Position numbers and translations under genes: made by a program. The notes under the pieces were generated by a model that worked only from the letters and a program-made list of their open reading frames with translations, was not told the DNA's origin and ran no database searches. A DNA stretch of 64,000 bases from Phallusia mammillata (lineage: Eukaryota; Chordata; Ascidiacea; Phlebobranchia; Ascidiidae). Location of the stretch: contig QLIY01000075.1 in assembly GCA_003260075.1 (NCBI GenBank), forward strand, positions 62,001-126,000, in the 5' to 3' direction. Below, in pieces: positions 13,291 through 39,381 of this stretch (position 1 is its first letter; every line of letters begins with the position of its first letter).

Positions 13291-13533
13291 TTTAGGTTTG
13301 TTTTTATCGCGACTTATGTACGCAAGTCACAATAATTAGGTTGTGTTGTAGATTTCAAAACATTCTCTATGTTATCAGTCTTATTTACAAGGCTTTCAAT
13401 TTTCGATTGGGGGGGGGGGTTTAGGTTTGTTTTTATCGCGACTTATGTACGCAACAATAATTAGGTTGTGTTATAGATTTCAAAGCATTCTCTATGTTAT
13501 CAGTCTTATTTACAAGGCTTTCAATTTTCGATT
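13291..13533. repeat. direct duplication across an 11-G run
   Basis: Copies at 13291-13408 and 13420-13533 differ by a few bases and a small deletion (TCA). G occupies 13409-13419. Confidence 0.85.
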
Positions 13534-13871
13534 CTACCCATGCATTTAAAGTAGCCTAACTGTGTTCTTTAAATGTGGGAGGCTTACAATTTAATTAAAG
13601 GAGAAAATGTGTGGTTTAATAAACGAACCGTTCTTATGGGCTAAACCCTATAATTCAAGGCTTACTTTCATTTCATTTTCTAGATATGGCCTCTCAGTGC
13701 ATTCAAGCTCATAGGTTTAAAGCCCTACAATCATAACCAGCTTAAAGTCTTGAAATTGACGCATTAGTGGCACATGGCAACACTGAAAGTTAATCTCAAT
13801 CACAAGTTCGACCAAGTTGCACATGCCTGGGGCAGAAACCTTGGTTAAATAGAAATCGACTTACGGTTTCT

Positions 13872-13945
<74 letters not shown>
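13872..13945. repeat. 74-base pure G tract
   Basis: An uninterrupted G run, far longer than expected in this AT-rich sequence. It directly abuts the left copy of the 13946-14340 duplication, so I treat it as part of the same assembly-related pattern. Confidence 0.85.
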
Positions 13946-14340
13946 CTTAGTACATTTTCCGTTTCTAAAGTATTGTTTACAGTTATTCTTTCGAGCAGAT
14001 TGCATTTAGTTTAGATCTTCTTAAGTTTATTAAGCTGTTATTCAGACCTTGTTTTCGGACTTTACTGCACTATCTGGTAGCATTATATACGGGGGGGGGG
14101 CGTTAGTTTATAAATACTACACAACTATATATGGTGACACGTCGTATAAGACTTTCGTGTTAGTGTTGCTGTTATCAAGAAATTAAAAACGGTATTTTAG
14201 TACATTTTCCGTTTTTAAAGTGTTGTTTACAGTTACTCTTTCGAGCAGATTGCATTTAGTTTAGATCTTCTTAAGTTTATTTAGCTGTTATGCAGACCTT
14301 GTTTTCGGACTTTACTGCACTATCTGGTAGCATTATATAC
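13946..14340. repeat. duplication with a 10-G run and spacer
   Basis: Copy 1 (13946-14090) and copy 2 (14197-14340) are about 97% identical. Between them are G at 14091-14100 and 96 bp of unique sequence. Copy 1 is bounded on both sides by G runs. Confidence 0.8.
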
Positions 14341-14347
14341 CCAGTTG

Positions 14348-14650
14348 AAACTTTTTTGATTGCAATTTCAATCCTGCATAGAGGGAGTTTTTAAACTTAT
14401 CATATTAGTGAAATTTTCTACCTAAACAAAGCAAAACCACGACAGAGGACAATATTCTAAAAAAATACCATATCTAATTGAAAGTTTGCCGCAGGGGGGG
14501 GGGTAAACTTTTTTGATTGCAATTTCAATCCCGCATAGAGGGAGTTTTTAAACTTATCATATTACTGAAATTTTCTACCTAAACAAAGCAAAACCACGAC
14601 AAAGGACAATATTCTAAAAAAATACCATATCTAATTGAAAGTTTGCCGCA
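14348..14650. repeat. direct duplication across a 10-G run
   Basis: Copies at 14348-14493 and 14505-14650 differ at three or four bases. G occupies 14494-14503. Confidence 0.85.
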
Positions 14651-17600
14651 GTTTTATTTGATATACCCTTTTCACTGTTAGGGTTTGCGATAAAATCGAA
14701 CGTAGCTATCTCCTTTCATATTTCTATTCTAAGTTGCACCAACGGTGTTGCTACCTTTGACGTAACAGATCGGTATCGTACGATACGAAAGGGCGATATT
14801 ATCGCAATTCTTGCAACTCGATACTAGCATATCAACATTGCTATAGTTACATGAGATTGAACAGATCATTCTCACACGTTTTCAGGAAACCAATAAGTGT
14901 AAATTCCCCCCGACGTTATTGTGATGGATCAGTCCTTTTTGTGTGCAGCTTTGCATGGCCGAAGTCGTTTTGTTCGAGCTAGGTTAAATTTGCTTCGTTT
15001 TAGCTCATTTTACACAATGCGTGCAGGCTAAAAACAGCGATTGAGAAAACGTCTGCAATACGATGCATTCTTGTACACACGCTCTTGAAGATATCAAAAC
15101 GATGCAAAGTGAAAGGTTAGGTAGCTGGCTAGCTGTATCTACAGTGTTCTGTAATTGCATGTTTGTTGCAGGCGACACGCAATTGAGGTTAATGTAGGCC
15201 AGTTAAAATACTTTGCGTCAAACAATTTTGAAGCAGTTTACTGGTTTAGGTCCGCGTTAAAAATACACTTTTGAGGTCGTCTTAACAAATTCGCTTTATT
15301 CCAACATGTATATTGTTTTATTTAAAGTTTTTTAAACCTGTGTCTTGCACTTGTAAAATAAATTCATGCAAAAACCTTTTGTCTATTTCAGCAATATTTG
15401 CTTAAAGTATTGTAAACCCTATTTCTGGATATTGTTAAAGTTGGAAGCAGATTGTTGGTAAATAGACAGACATGACAAATAGCACGTTGTGATAATATTA
15501 GCACGGTTTCATTGGATAACTAAACTTTTAGTGGCAGCAACAAAGCATTCGTAAAAGGGCATAAACATGCAAGAAAAATACCTGATAGATCTTACTTTAC
15601 ATTACAAAAACTTGGAAAGAAATGCAAAATTTAGTATGTTTTGGTAAGAAGGCCAATTTTTGATGTTAAATAGATATGTTTTGTCCTAAAATTTACAAGG
15701 CATTTGGGTGATTGATTATGATGAATCTAAGCACCACATCGGTTTTTAATTTAGCTGTTCAGAAAATTGGCAGGCAAATTCGCGGGATTTGTGAAAATTA
15801 CCAATCATCCACTTCTAGCCATTACGCCCACAACAAGCAATTCCAAGTTCAGGGAAGAGGTTTTGTGCCCTGTAGGCCTTTGCCTCCTTAACTCGTTTCA
15901 CTACAAGGAAAAAGGCAAATGCTGCGAAGTTTTATGTTCGCAAGCATGTTATATGTTGCTTGTTAACATAACGCTGTGCATCATGTTGTACATTGAAAGT
16001 TGATACTTATAGTAGTTCAGCAATTGAAAGTTTATTGTTACTGTTAGCAGAGTTTTTAATAAACAGAGTAAAAAGCAATCTATGCTATCTTGTGTTAATG
16101 CTGTTAGACGACTTTGGACATTAAAAGTATAAAAAATAATCTTGAAAACTAGGGACAATTTTATACAACTGACAGGTTGCTTATTACCAAAAGATGCACT
16201 TAAAAAACAAGTTTGCTTGAATTACCAAAAAGACGAATGACAAACCTTAATCTACTTGACCGTAGTGTTTTTACTTTTCGTGATAGTCTGGTTAATAATT
16301 AACCCAAAATATACGTTTATAATAATGACGCTTCGTCTAGTTCACTATCCACATTTAGGTTGGGAGTGGTTGTTTAATTTTAGCGCAAATTGGGCGGCTT
16401 GTGTATAGTTGTCAACAGTTTTTGCTTCAAGACAAGTGCAAGTACTGCTATGATGTAACCGTTTGTGCGTTGGCGTTTAAATCAGATTATGACGTAACAA
16501 TATAACCGAGATTAATTATAGAATATTCCTTTCAGTACTTATAACGCAGTCTGGCTGTTTAGTGCGAAACATTGAAATGTAAGATTGCCTTTGAAATTTC
16601 GGCGCAAGTATAGTAGATAAAGATTTGAAAAAGAGGAAAGGTAACGAATTTTGTCAAGCAATGGCAAGAAAATGTAGTAGCCTACTTTGAAATGATGTTT
16701 TATGTTGTTTGCTGCATTGCAAATTTTCACGAAATTTGTTCTTTAGATATTCTCTAAAAATCTGTGCCATAGATCAGACATTTAAAACAACAAATAATAG
16801 GTTCTTTTACACTGTTTGAGGAGATAAACTATGTAAAAAGGGTCATTTTTGTATCGCCTGTGCATGAATTGCTGATGGCTTGGTCAATACAAATCAAGAG
16901 CACGCATAATCATTGCTAGCTGTTTCCTGAAGCTACTTGAGAACTTCGTCACTCGCTTTTCCCATCAGAACCTCGATTACGCCAGGTTTCTGTCGCCACG
17001 TTTTCCGGCATTTCGAGGCCCGGTGTCTGCCTGGTATCATTTCAATGACCACTGGTTGAACCGTTTTCTATGTGTGTTCTTTTTCATTATCTTTTGTAGC
17101 TTCTTTAGTAACAATCGATTAGTCCGTTATTTGTTTATCTTTGCTAAGCCGAATGCTGTTTTAAGGAGTTTTATCAGTTAGTTGGTGTAGTATTTTCAAT
17201 GTGTGCAAGATTTGCGCTATCTAACTGTTTAAACTGAATGGTAATACGTATTGGTAATGCACTGGACATGGCAACCATACGTAAATGCCAAGAAAATTAG
17301 CTTAAAAATTAAGAAATTCTGTCAAAACGTCTCGTCAAGATATCCAATTTGTGGGTGTTTTGGTGAAGAACTATAGGGCTAAACCTGTTATTATGTCAAT
17401 ATAATTACTGTCAGTTGTCTAGACTTGGAAAATTTTCATTCAGGTAGGCTTCCCCCGTAGTGGTGGGCCATTTAGACCTTGCTACAGTTTGACTGCTCCT
17501 AATGGAATAGTTTGCGACTTTAATCTGTGTTCGTGCATGAATAATTTAAGACCAGCCATGGAACGCCCAAAAGCTGGAGGCATATAGAAACAGATGTAAA

Positions 17601-17744
17601 ATACTTTAATGTATACTGTACGCAAATTGCAAGGTCACACGATCTAAAAGTTTTGTTGACATGTTTTGTTGTGGAGTTAACGTCTTGAGGTGCTTGACAC
17701 ATACACGCAAAATACATGAATTTAGAGAAACCGGTTTTATAAAA

Positions 17745-17815
17745 CGTTTGTCTTTTTTTGGACGATATACGATTAAACAGACTTTTGGCTTTTTTGGACG
17801 ATATACGATTAAAGC
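17745..17815. repeat. short tandem repeat, two units
   Basis: TTTTTGGACGATATACGATT occurs twice, followed by AAA each time, about 35 bp apart. It lies upstream of LIMK exon 1. Confidence 0.7.
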
Positions 17816-17972
17816 CCCCACAATTTTATCAGCTTGCTGGCAATTTTTTTTAATAACAAACGACTTTAACCTTTATTTAGCGCTGTACAAAAGTTTAAAG
17901 ACTGTTGTTTTAAGTCCTTTGTTTAAGTCCGATTGATCTGATTTCGTTGCGTTAATTTTCTTTCTTTTTCAG

Positions 17973-18069
17973 AACTTGATCATTGTAGTTTTTGATCATA
18001 CTTCTCGTTGTATTTTTGACTTCACTGCAAAAATGTTAAACTAAAAACTTGGTTTACAAATAAAATACA
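17973..18069 (+). other. probable LIMK 5' UTR after a strong acceptor
   Basis: A long pyrimidine tract ending TTTCTTTTTCAG (to 17972) precedes the LIMK start codon by 97 bases. It could accept an upstream 5' UTR exon or, as is common in ascidians, a trans-spliced leader. Confidence 0.4.
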
Positions 18070-31179
<13,110 letters not shown>

Positions 31180-31690
31180 CGAACGTGGCGTTTTCTGATT
31201 GGCTAAAATAAGGCAACGCCCCCAAACACAGTGGATGGGGTTGGTTTAAATCGTGAAGGAGGTTGTAGACCAGTGTAAGTGCTACCTCGGGAATTGGACT
31301 TTTAACAAAGCAAACTTGCGTAATTTGTGTCTTGCTTTGAAAACTACACAGGCGCTATTTGCATCGTTAAAGACCTCAAGTGAGCTCATGCAGACGCCTG
31401 CAATAAGATAATTGCCGATATTGTTCAAATTAGCTAGAGTCATATTTTCCCAAAAAATTATATTGGCATTATATAGTGATGCACCGGTTCAGCTTTATAG
31501 TGAGGCCTAAACTGAAAATTCGGTCGAAAACCATTTTGCGTACAACTTTTTGGATTTTTTTGTGAAAACTATTGTTGGTTAGCTGCTTTTGTATAAACAG
31601 TTTAATGAAGTCGCATTTGGTCGAATTTTAAAAATGCGGCTTAAAATCGGTAGAATACAGATTGGACCAAAATGTTTCAGCCAATATTTT

Positions 31691-31692
<2 letters not shown>

Positions 31693-31751
<59 letters not shown>
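31693..31751. repeat. 59-base pure G tract
   Basis: Uninterrupted G run about 510 bp after the LIMK stop. No duplicated flanks are obvious here. Confidence 0.85.
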
Positions 31752-31753
<2 letters not shown>

Positions 31754-34700
31754 AATAAAAAGTTCCTTTTTAATGTGTTTAATTTACAAAGCCATTTTAA
31801 TAAAATAGCTTATAATTGCCATGGCAATAAACAAAAGCATCTAAACCCAAAACAGGCCATTTTCTTTCCAAGCCAAAATTGCCCAATTGCTTTTGACAAC
31901 AACAAAATTCAGCAAAGAAAATATCGACATGTGTATTAAATGCTGTTTACGAACGGTTTTTGGCCGTTTTTTCTGTTCATTTTTCAAGTCAAGTGCATTT
32001 ATGTTTCACACTGTATACGTAATTTTCATGCCACGCTCCAGCGAACACCGTTACGCTTCGTCGATCGTCGTTACCGCCCAGTATTAGCGCAGAGGCACTT
32101 CGGAATCTGAAAATCTGAAACTGCAAGGCCATTCCGTTGTATATTAAGCAATGTTTTCAAGTGTAGGTTTATTTTCGGAAACACTGCTAGTGTTGTATAT
32201 TTTACGTACTTGTTGCAGGTGATCTTTTTCATTACTTTTGTGCTGCGAAATATTTCTTGAAACACTTTTATGTATTTCCAACTGCTATACTACTGTTTAT
32301 CATTATACATCCCACCACAACGTGTAAAATTCCTTTACAAAAATAATCCCAGTGTTTCACATTCAATATTTTCGCTTAGCCGCATCGTTATATACGTGTT
32401 ATTTGCACTTCTCTCGTTTAATTCCACCGCTGCGGATTTTTTGCTGTCTCCTTTCTTCTCACGGCTGCTGGCAGTCTCTTCTTTCAAGCTGTGCGGATTG
32501 CAATACAATTTTGCCAAGTTTTTTGTGTGTTTTGCTAATACGCTTTCAAAATCAACCGACAAATAGCTTAAACCCCACTCAAGCTGGCCTTCTTGTTTAC
32601 TTTATTAAGGCCGTAACTTTCGCTTTGCCTTCGAATACTACAGGTCTGCTTGGTGCGCTTAGTCCGCTAGGTACTTTGGTTGGTGCGCTTGGGATTTCGC
32701 TAGGTACTTCCATAATAAATTATATACACTGCAGGTAACTCGTTTTAATGCGACACGTAACTTGAAAAGCTGTAGATACTGCAGTAAGGGCCGGGTTAAC
32801 GTTACCTACAGTATTTACGACTCGTCGCATAAAAACAGCGCAGCTGCAATATTTTCGAGTTACGTCGCACCTATAATGAGTTAACCTGCAGTATTTTTAA
32901 GTTATGTTGCACGAAAAAACGTTACCAAGCGCACCTGTAGTATTATTTAATTGAGGGAGTATCCCTCATAGTAGTATGTAACTTGGGGGGTATCCCTTAA
33001 AGGTCGGGGTGAATACCCCTTACCTTTGGATCAAACCATCAATACAATAGTTAAACTGAAACAGCATTGCATTATTATCAATGGATAATCTTTGTCTATG
33101 CGTTTTTAAAATGGGATATGGGTTTATAAAAAAGCTACCAAGGAAACTTATACTATATTTTAGAGCCCATTTTTTTAACTGAAACCAGTTAATGTAAGAT
33201 TTCAATTTTAGTTTCTCTTAATAGAAAAAACATCCACGAATATGTAATGAGTGCTTAGAATCGCGCCCATCAAAACTTGAAAGTCTCTTAGAATTATTAT
33301 GGCAAATTTTCCCTTAATCGCAACGCAACGTAATTTTATTAGGAATCCAGCCAATTTCAACAGGCACGCCTACGGAAAAAACAGCGGAAATCGTTAAATT
33401 CCCGTAATTTCGCCACCATTAGTTTTTCCGTGAGTGGGCGGGACGGGGAAACACCCATTTTTTCGGTCACGTGTCAAACAAACGAGTGGCACGCGTTCAC
33501 CGCAAACCGTGCGCGAAAGGTTACCGTGGCGCAATATGGCGTTTAAACGGTAGAATCCCCTGCGGCGCGACTCGTTTAGGCTTACCAAATGCTTCCATCA
33601 CGACAAGCGGTAAAAATAGACCTCCTTCCTATAGACAAAGTGATTATGTTGATAAAACTTGTATGTTATTTTACAATTGTGGTATTGGCGGTTTAAGGCA
33701 GCAGATACGGTGCGGTTCATATACCATTGTAAAGTGCCAATTGATTCTGTTTATAAAGGCATATGCGTTTGCCTGGGAAAATAACTTTGATGAATAATTA
33801 CTCCTATATTATGCATGAATAGTATCCTATAATCAATTAAATAACACAAAAACATGTAATTTAAACATAGAAAGCAAACCCAATATACGGCAGTTACATC
33901 AACCTTAAAATTAAACTTTGCACAATAGATATAAAATAGCCATATTTTGCATACAAACACATTTGCATATGTGCTGTGTTACTAACTTTAACTCAGAGCG
34001 CATCAGAAAGTAAGGTATCTGAAGGTATTAAGGCCTATTGTTTAAATTTGTAATGCATGCGAAAAAGGATTCTGGTCTCATCCCACTTTAAAAATTAATA
34101 CCTGCTATGCCTAAAAATGTAAACATTGTGGCATTGAAACCTTCAGGTTTATCTATCGTTCTATGCGACGCTTGTTTCGCACCTTTTTGTCATTTCTTTA
34201 CGTGACTCAAGTGTATTTTAACGGGTGTAACTGATGTGGCCCTTCATATCACTGATGATGACATGAGTATTTGCCAAAACGTTTAAAAAATAAAGCATGT
34301 CGCTTTTTATGTCTATTTAGGCCGTTATTTTCACCATTAAACGGTTCATTTAAAAACAATTGATTAATGCCTTTAGACTACATCACATTAGGAAACCTCA
34401 TCCATTAAAAACGAACATTATTTCCCAAACAACGTAATGCCGAGACCGCAAAGCAGTGAGCTAACTTACGGAATGTAACACAATAGGTTACGATAATGGG
34501 AAACCACCAGGTTATCTCCCCGTCTATCAGCGGCCCAGTTGTGAGAACTCGACGGATGAATTGGCTCCCGTTATGACTCGGCAGCTTTGCGATATTGCGA
34601 AGGGCTGTCTGAAACGATAATATATGACATAATTCATAAAATTCCTAAACCCTTGGTGCGGTGATTTTTGAATTATAAAGAGACAGCTCTGCAAAGTTTA

Positions 34701-35351
34701 AAACGTATATTGGTCTATTTTATTTGATGACCACATTTAGCAGTTGACTCACCAAAGTTCCAGGCTTGTAAAGGTCATGAAGTACCCTTTTCGGAAGGTA
34801 CCTTACGGTATATGCTTTATGTATTACAATTTCAACATCCATTTCTCACATAGCTTGATTTACAACATCTATAACAAAGCAAACATTTCCTTTTATGCAA
34901 GTTGTTTGTAGTTTATTAATAGTTTTACACTAATTTATACTTTTATAGGAGCTTTACGAACAGTCTTTCTGTAACCTGTTAAACCTTATCCATAATAATC
35001 GTAACTAATAATAAAAGCTTGTTAATTTTTAACTAACAATGTTAATAATACTGGAATAATTGCAACGCTATTGCATTCTGTACTGACAAAAATAACCCAT
35101 TCTTACATCACAAAGGCATTTGTTAAATTTGTAAACAATAAGTCAGGTGTATAATTGAAGTTATTGTCGGCTTTTTTGTTTGCGATTTCGGGCCTATGTT
35201 TTTGTAGTGAATCATAAAGTCACTAATCCTACTTATAAATGTGGGTGTCGATGTGAACGATGTGGCCACTTAAATGGGTGATTTTCGTGACAGAGTCAAT
35301 TGTTTTTTAATGTCAGTTTTAGCTATGACTTAATATTGCTTAAAGCCTAAA

Positions 35352-35555
35352 TTTGTTTTCTGCCATAAATTGGATTTTTTACAAAAGCAACAGGAACAAT
35401 ACAAAAAAAAAGGTCAATACTAAAAACTTTTTATATTCTTTTTATAATCCTAAAAAACTTTTTATATTCCTCTGGAATTATTACTAACTAAAATATTTTT
35501 CTTGTCATAAATTGGATTTATTACAAAAGCAACAGAAACAATAAGTGAAGGTCAA
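35352..35555. repeat. imperfect tandem duplication
   Basis: CATAAATTGGATTTTTTACA and the following AAAGCAACAGGAACAAT recur about 140 bp later with changes. A smaller ACTTTTTATATTC repeat lies between. Confidence 0.6.
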
Positions 35556-35784
35556 CACCTTTAAATCGCAACGCTCTTTACGAATAAAAAACTTTTGTTA
35601 CTCCTTCGGTACTGTTGCAGGCTAAAATTAAACGTTGCTGTTTCGGTAATTGCAAATCTGGCATTGAATAGGCTTTCTGGGCAAAGGGCGTCGATCATTT
35701 GCACATGACAGCCCGGTTTCTCTCTCTTTGTTTGTGTTAGGAAAAAAAGAAAAAGGCAGCAGCGTGGCGCAACCAAGCGAAGCA

Positions 35785-35795
35785 GGGGATTCCCC
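35785..35795. promoter_or_regulatory. NF-kB/Rel site, IL-17-like gene C
   Basis: GGGGATTCCCC is a palindromic perfect match to the kB consensus, 135 bp upstream of the gene C TATA box. A second near match, GGACTTTCC, is at 35881-35889. Confidence 0.65.
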
Positions 35796-35929
35796 GGCTT
35801 TTTACGCTGGGCGGGAACCACTGGGCTGAATGATCAATATCAGATACATTGCGTTTCGGCTGTGTGTTCTCACGCCGTTTGGACTTTCCGTTTAAAGTTT
35901 AGGTAAAATCGTAGGTAGGTGAAAGGGCT

Positions 35930-35937
35930 TATATATA
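35930..35937 (+). promoter_or_regulatory. TATA box of IL-17-like gene C
   Basis: TATATATA lies 128 bp upstream of the start codon at 36065, similar to gene A. Confidence 0.6.
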
Positions 35938-36064
35938 GGCAGCTCGCCACAATGGCAGAACATAGTTTTTGCGACAACACTAGAGCAAAGAGACAAAGAC
36001 AAAACGATATCAAGTTTATTGAAAAGAGGTTTCAATTTCAGTGAGCAACATTAAAACAAAAGAG

Positions 36065-37790
36065 ATGAATTTACCGGTAAGGTTGTTTTCTGTAACTAAG
36101 TTTTAGTATTGTCATCCTTAAGTGACAGTCGTTACGAAATTGTCTTCGAACAATAATTTGCTCATATTGTTTTTGCAACAAGTGACAATAGAACTAAAGG
36201 GCAATGACATCATGATAGTCTGAATATGTACTGCCTTAAGTTAGTATTAATTGTTTATCTTAACGACATGTAAATGTGGTAACTAAAATAGTTTGTTTTA
36301 TTGGGGAACCTAATTATTAGACGTATAAACAAATCCGTACGCACTTTATATTTTTATATTGTTTAGAGTAAAGACTATACGAATTAATATTAAATTCAGA
36401 ATCATACCGTTCACTTAGTATTCAAGTGGTAGGGTAAGCAACTGGCTTTAGCGCGTGTAAGGTCATAGGCCGAGACAGACAATAGAAAAGTAACCGCAAT
36501 GAAACGAAACCCAACAAGGAAATAAAATGTCCAAAGTGATCTCACAAAAATATCGGAGTTAAGAGTCGCGAAAAGTTTTCCAATTGTATCCCTGTCGAGA
36601 AAATATTGTCATTTAATTTTTAACAGCAATATTCAAAAACATAAACGTAATATTTGCGTCTCATACGCTAATTGAAAACTAATATCATAATATAGCTGTA
36701 CAATTGTTTTTATCATTACTCGCAGGCAATAGTCACAGCTTCATTTCTTTTCGCCTCTCCACTTTTTGCTGATGCATCACAAGCAAGTTTATTCCGACAA
36801 GCAACCAAAGGTCTCCATGCTGTAGATAAAAGGTACTTTCTCTTGGTTCCGCTTTATTTTGCTGTTCCGCAAGACATTTCTCCGATACGAGTCAAATAAA
36901 ACCCATTTCCTGTAACTTTGGGAAGTGTTATCTTAAAAAATAAGCAAATTAGGGGGTTTAATTTTGGAATTACCTTTTTACAGATAATAGTTTACTTTCT
37001 AATGACAACTTTCGGTTCAACCTACACTTATGAGGTGGGGCCATTGTAGGCCATTCTTTTGTACAGTAAACCTCGGTTAAATCGGACCCATTTGGACCAA
37101 AATATTTATTCGGATTAGGCGAAGATCCGGATGAACCGATGTCGGTTAGCTAAAACTTAAAATCTTATCACATTACAAATCATTTGAACCTTGAGCTTTG
37201 TCCGAATTAGGCAAGATTCGGATAAACCGAGTTTTACTGTAGTTTGTTTTGGTATAAGTCAGTATTGTGTTTGTCAAACAGCCTTACATATATAAGCTAT
37301 TGCTGCCAGGCATAATATCAAGTTTGTAGAGCTCTTCTAGCAAATGTAATTGTATTCCGACGTTTCGACGTCCTATACAGGTCGTCTTCATCAGGGTAAA
37401 TCACACTGAATGCGACTAGTGCAGTACACGTGTTCTGAGTCTTATATATGTCAATATGTGTTTTCGTTTTGAAGGTTTTTATCCGATCACAACTGTAAAG
37501 TGAATTTAACTCCCAAACGGCAAGACATAAGCCCTTCAAGATGGACTCAAGCTTACTTTAAATGTGACAACGTGAACGACTTAATTTGGACTGTGGTTTG
37601 CGATCAATTCTGCGTGAACCCCTATACCTGCAGACGCATGAGAAAATACAAGAACGTCCCTATCACCTTTGGATTTCAAATCAAAACCCGAGATTCAACA
37701 AGAACCGTCCAAATTCCAGTTGCTTGTTCTTGTCAACTAAGAAAACCTCGTGCAGTATGTCCACAAATAAAGAAAAGTAGACGTACTTAA
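36065..37790 (+). CDS. IL-17-like cytokine gene C, 3 exons
   Basis: Predicted secreted cytokine of about 144 aa. Coding exons: 36065-36076 (MNLP), 36726-36832 and 37475-37790, with phase-0 then phase-2 introns. Exon 2 completes a signal peptide (AIVTASFLFASPLFADA). Exon 3 opens FLSDHNCK, has the family tryptophan in SRWTQAYFKC, cysteines VVCDQFC and NPYTCRR, and ends the fold with IPVACSC, followed by a basic tail. It is most like genes D and F. Intron 2 holds a complete pogo-like MITE (37064-37239). Rel sites lie upstream of its TATA box, so immune-type induction is likely but inferred. Confidence 0.88.
37064..37239. mobile_element. pogo-like MITE with TA target duplication
   Basis: The best copy of the family: CAGTAAACCTCGGTTAA at the left mirrored by the right end ...AACCGAGTTTTACTG, flanked by TA on both sides, 176 bp, no coding frame. 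It lies in intron 2 of IL-17-like gene C. Confidence 0.85.
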
Positions 37791-38919
37791 CTTCTTATGG
37801 ATGTTTTTGTTGCTATTGCTTTGCTGCGCATTTATTGTGTTGTGTCTGCTGCTTACGAAAACCTTTTATCATCTTAGGCGTTTTGGCTGGTACAACCCCT
37901 GAAAATGTTATGCATTACACTGCCTCTTCAAAGTTGTGCAAACTTTAACTGCTGCTTCTGTTTCTTTATTTTTATTTTTGATATTTTTTTATGTACTGTT
38001 TCTTCTTCTTGCCTGCTTATACTGTAAATGTGACTTTTTTTATTTAATGTCGATCAAGGTTTTTATTTTTTAATACAACGCTATACCGAATGCAATACCC
38101 TGCAAAGTGTCTTTAAAATCAAGTCTTTAGCGAAGAGTTTAGGTGCTCTCAGACGCTCTCAGACATATCATCGACGGGTGTCCAAAATTTAGATCGGGTA
38201 CAACGGGACTTAATGTCATAAAGACTGTAAAACACTCAACTGGGTCCTCACAAAACTATTTAATTTACAACGCACGCAACTAGGCCGTTATAAAAATGTT
38301 TAATTTGCGAAAAGTGTAAAACAACCGAAGATTTACATAGGAAAGATTAGTGCATGTTTTTGTACCAGGCACTTTGAAAATAGATTGGCTTACTTTTAGG
38401 CAATTCCAAAAAATGCCGGCACCCGTGATTAAATAGATGAAATCATTACATTTCATCCTGAGGAAAAAGAACGGAAAAATGCGCTGATACCAACCCTTTT
38501 TTCTGCATGCGACGTTTACAAAGTTGTTGTAAATACTGCCGCCACATTGGGAGCAATATAAGTTAATGTATGAATATATTTGTATTTTCTGTTTTCTGGT
38601 TGAAATAAAAATAAAAAAGATCGTAAAAATATGAAACATTGCATTTATGATTTTTGTATTTTTTTGCATTTTTTGTACAAATTTGTATTTTTTGGAGGTG
38701 GGTGGATGTAAACCTGGCGTAAATTTTCTATTTAACGGTTGCTCTATCTGTCTTCCAAGACTTAAGTGATAATATGAAAAAATAATACACTTTTAACAAC
38801 CTCATGGATTTTGAACGACAACACAGTTTCGTAGTTTCGCATGGAAACCATAATTCTCATCATTACGAAATACTTGAGACAATTTGCTACAGCAAGCTTT
38901 GAAAAACTATACTTTAACC
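37791..38919. other. gene C 3' UTR and intergenic
   Basis: AT-rich, no further coding region recognised. The 3' end of gene C is not marked by a clear AATAAA. Confidence 0.4.
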
Positions 38920-38927
38920 GTTTAGGG

Positions 38928-39373
38928 CAGGGGTCTCAAACACGCGGCCCGCGGGCCGCATGCGGCCCTCCAAGGGTTTTTGTGCGGCCCGCGAAGTAAC
39001 TTTTAATCTGTTTTATTCAGGCGGAATACCCTTTATGAGAGTTTACATGATGCAATCATTCTATTAGTGGTATATTGATCAGGATAATCGAACAAGCCCA
39101 TTTTTAGAATCAGCCATTGCGATTTTTGCGTCATTGTAGGTCATTGTTTTCACACAAGGCAATATAGCACATAGTTGACTCTTTTACTTTGCTACACTGT
39201 GCATCTATTGCTGTTTTGTTATAACAATATTGATTTTTATTGTAGCTAATGGCATAAATAAACAGTTTACTTTTTAATCTTGCAATATTTTTCTTCGATA
39301 TCGATAGTGCGGCCCTCGACTTACTTAAAAGTTTGTTTTTGGCCCTCAAAGCAGTTTGAGATTGAGACCCCTG
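38928..39373. mobile_element. 446-bp hAT element with perfect target duplication
   Basis: Left CAGGGGTCTCAAAC and right GTTTGAGATTGAGACCCCTG ends are inverted. The 8-bp target duplication GTTTAGGG is exact at 38920-38927 and 39374-39381. CGGCCC-rich ends are typical of hAT non-autonomous elements. No transposase frame. Confidence 0.92.
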
Positions 39374-39381
39374 GTTTAGGG

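Larger units (their letters stand above)
13534..17972. other. non-coding, upstream of LIMK
   Basis: Apart from the G-run duplications at 13872-14650 and a two-copy 27-bp repeat near 17745-17815, nothing here looks coding. I searched by eye for an exon carrying the missing first half of LIM1 and did not find one. The LIMK promoter may lie here, but I cannot place it. Confidence 0.45.
31180..35784. other. LIMK 3' UTR then non-coding DNA
   Basis: No further gene is supported. A possible polyadenylation signal AATAAA at 31754 lies just after a 59-G tract. A degenerate direct repeat sits at 35352-35555. A GC-richer patch with TCACGTG-like sequence near 33420-33560 is promoter-like but has no gene attached. 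Confidence 0.45.

Noticed and set aside
13796-14005. Open frame with a long proline run on the - strand
   Set aside because: It is only the translation of the 74-G tract; likewise the glycine-rich frames at 31589, 52041, 52118, 58323 and 58333.
15767-16003. Cys-rich 78-codon frame as a possible extra cytokine
   Set aside because: Cysteine spacing does not match the IL-17 copies and there is no signal peptide or IPVACxC-like end.
16876-17181. About 100 codons open without ATG upstream of LIMK
   Set aside because: No LIM cysteine pattern, no clear splice sites joined to LIMK, and a length possible by chance.
32270-32738. Overlapping hydrophobic frames after LIMK
   Set aside because: Low complexity, several overlapping frames on both strands, no splice or promoter signs.
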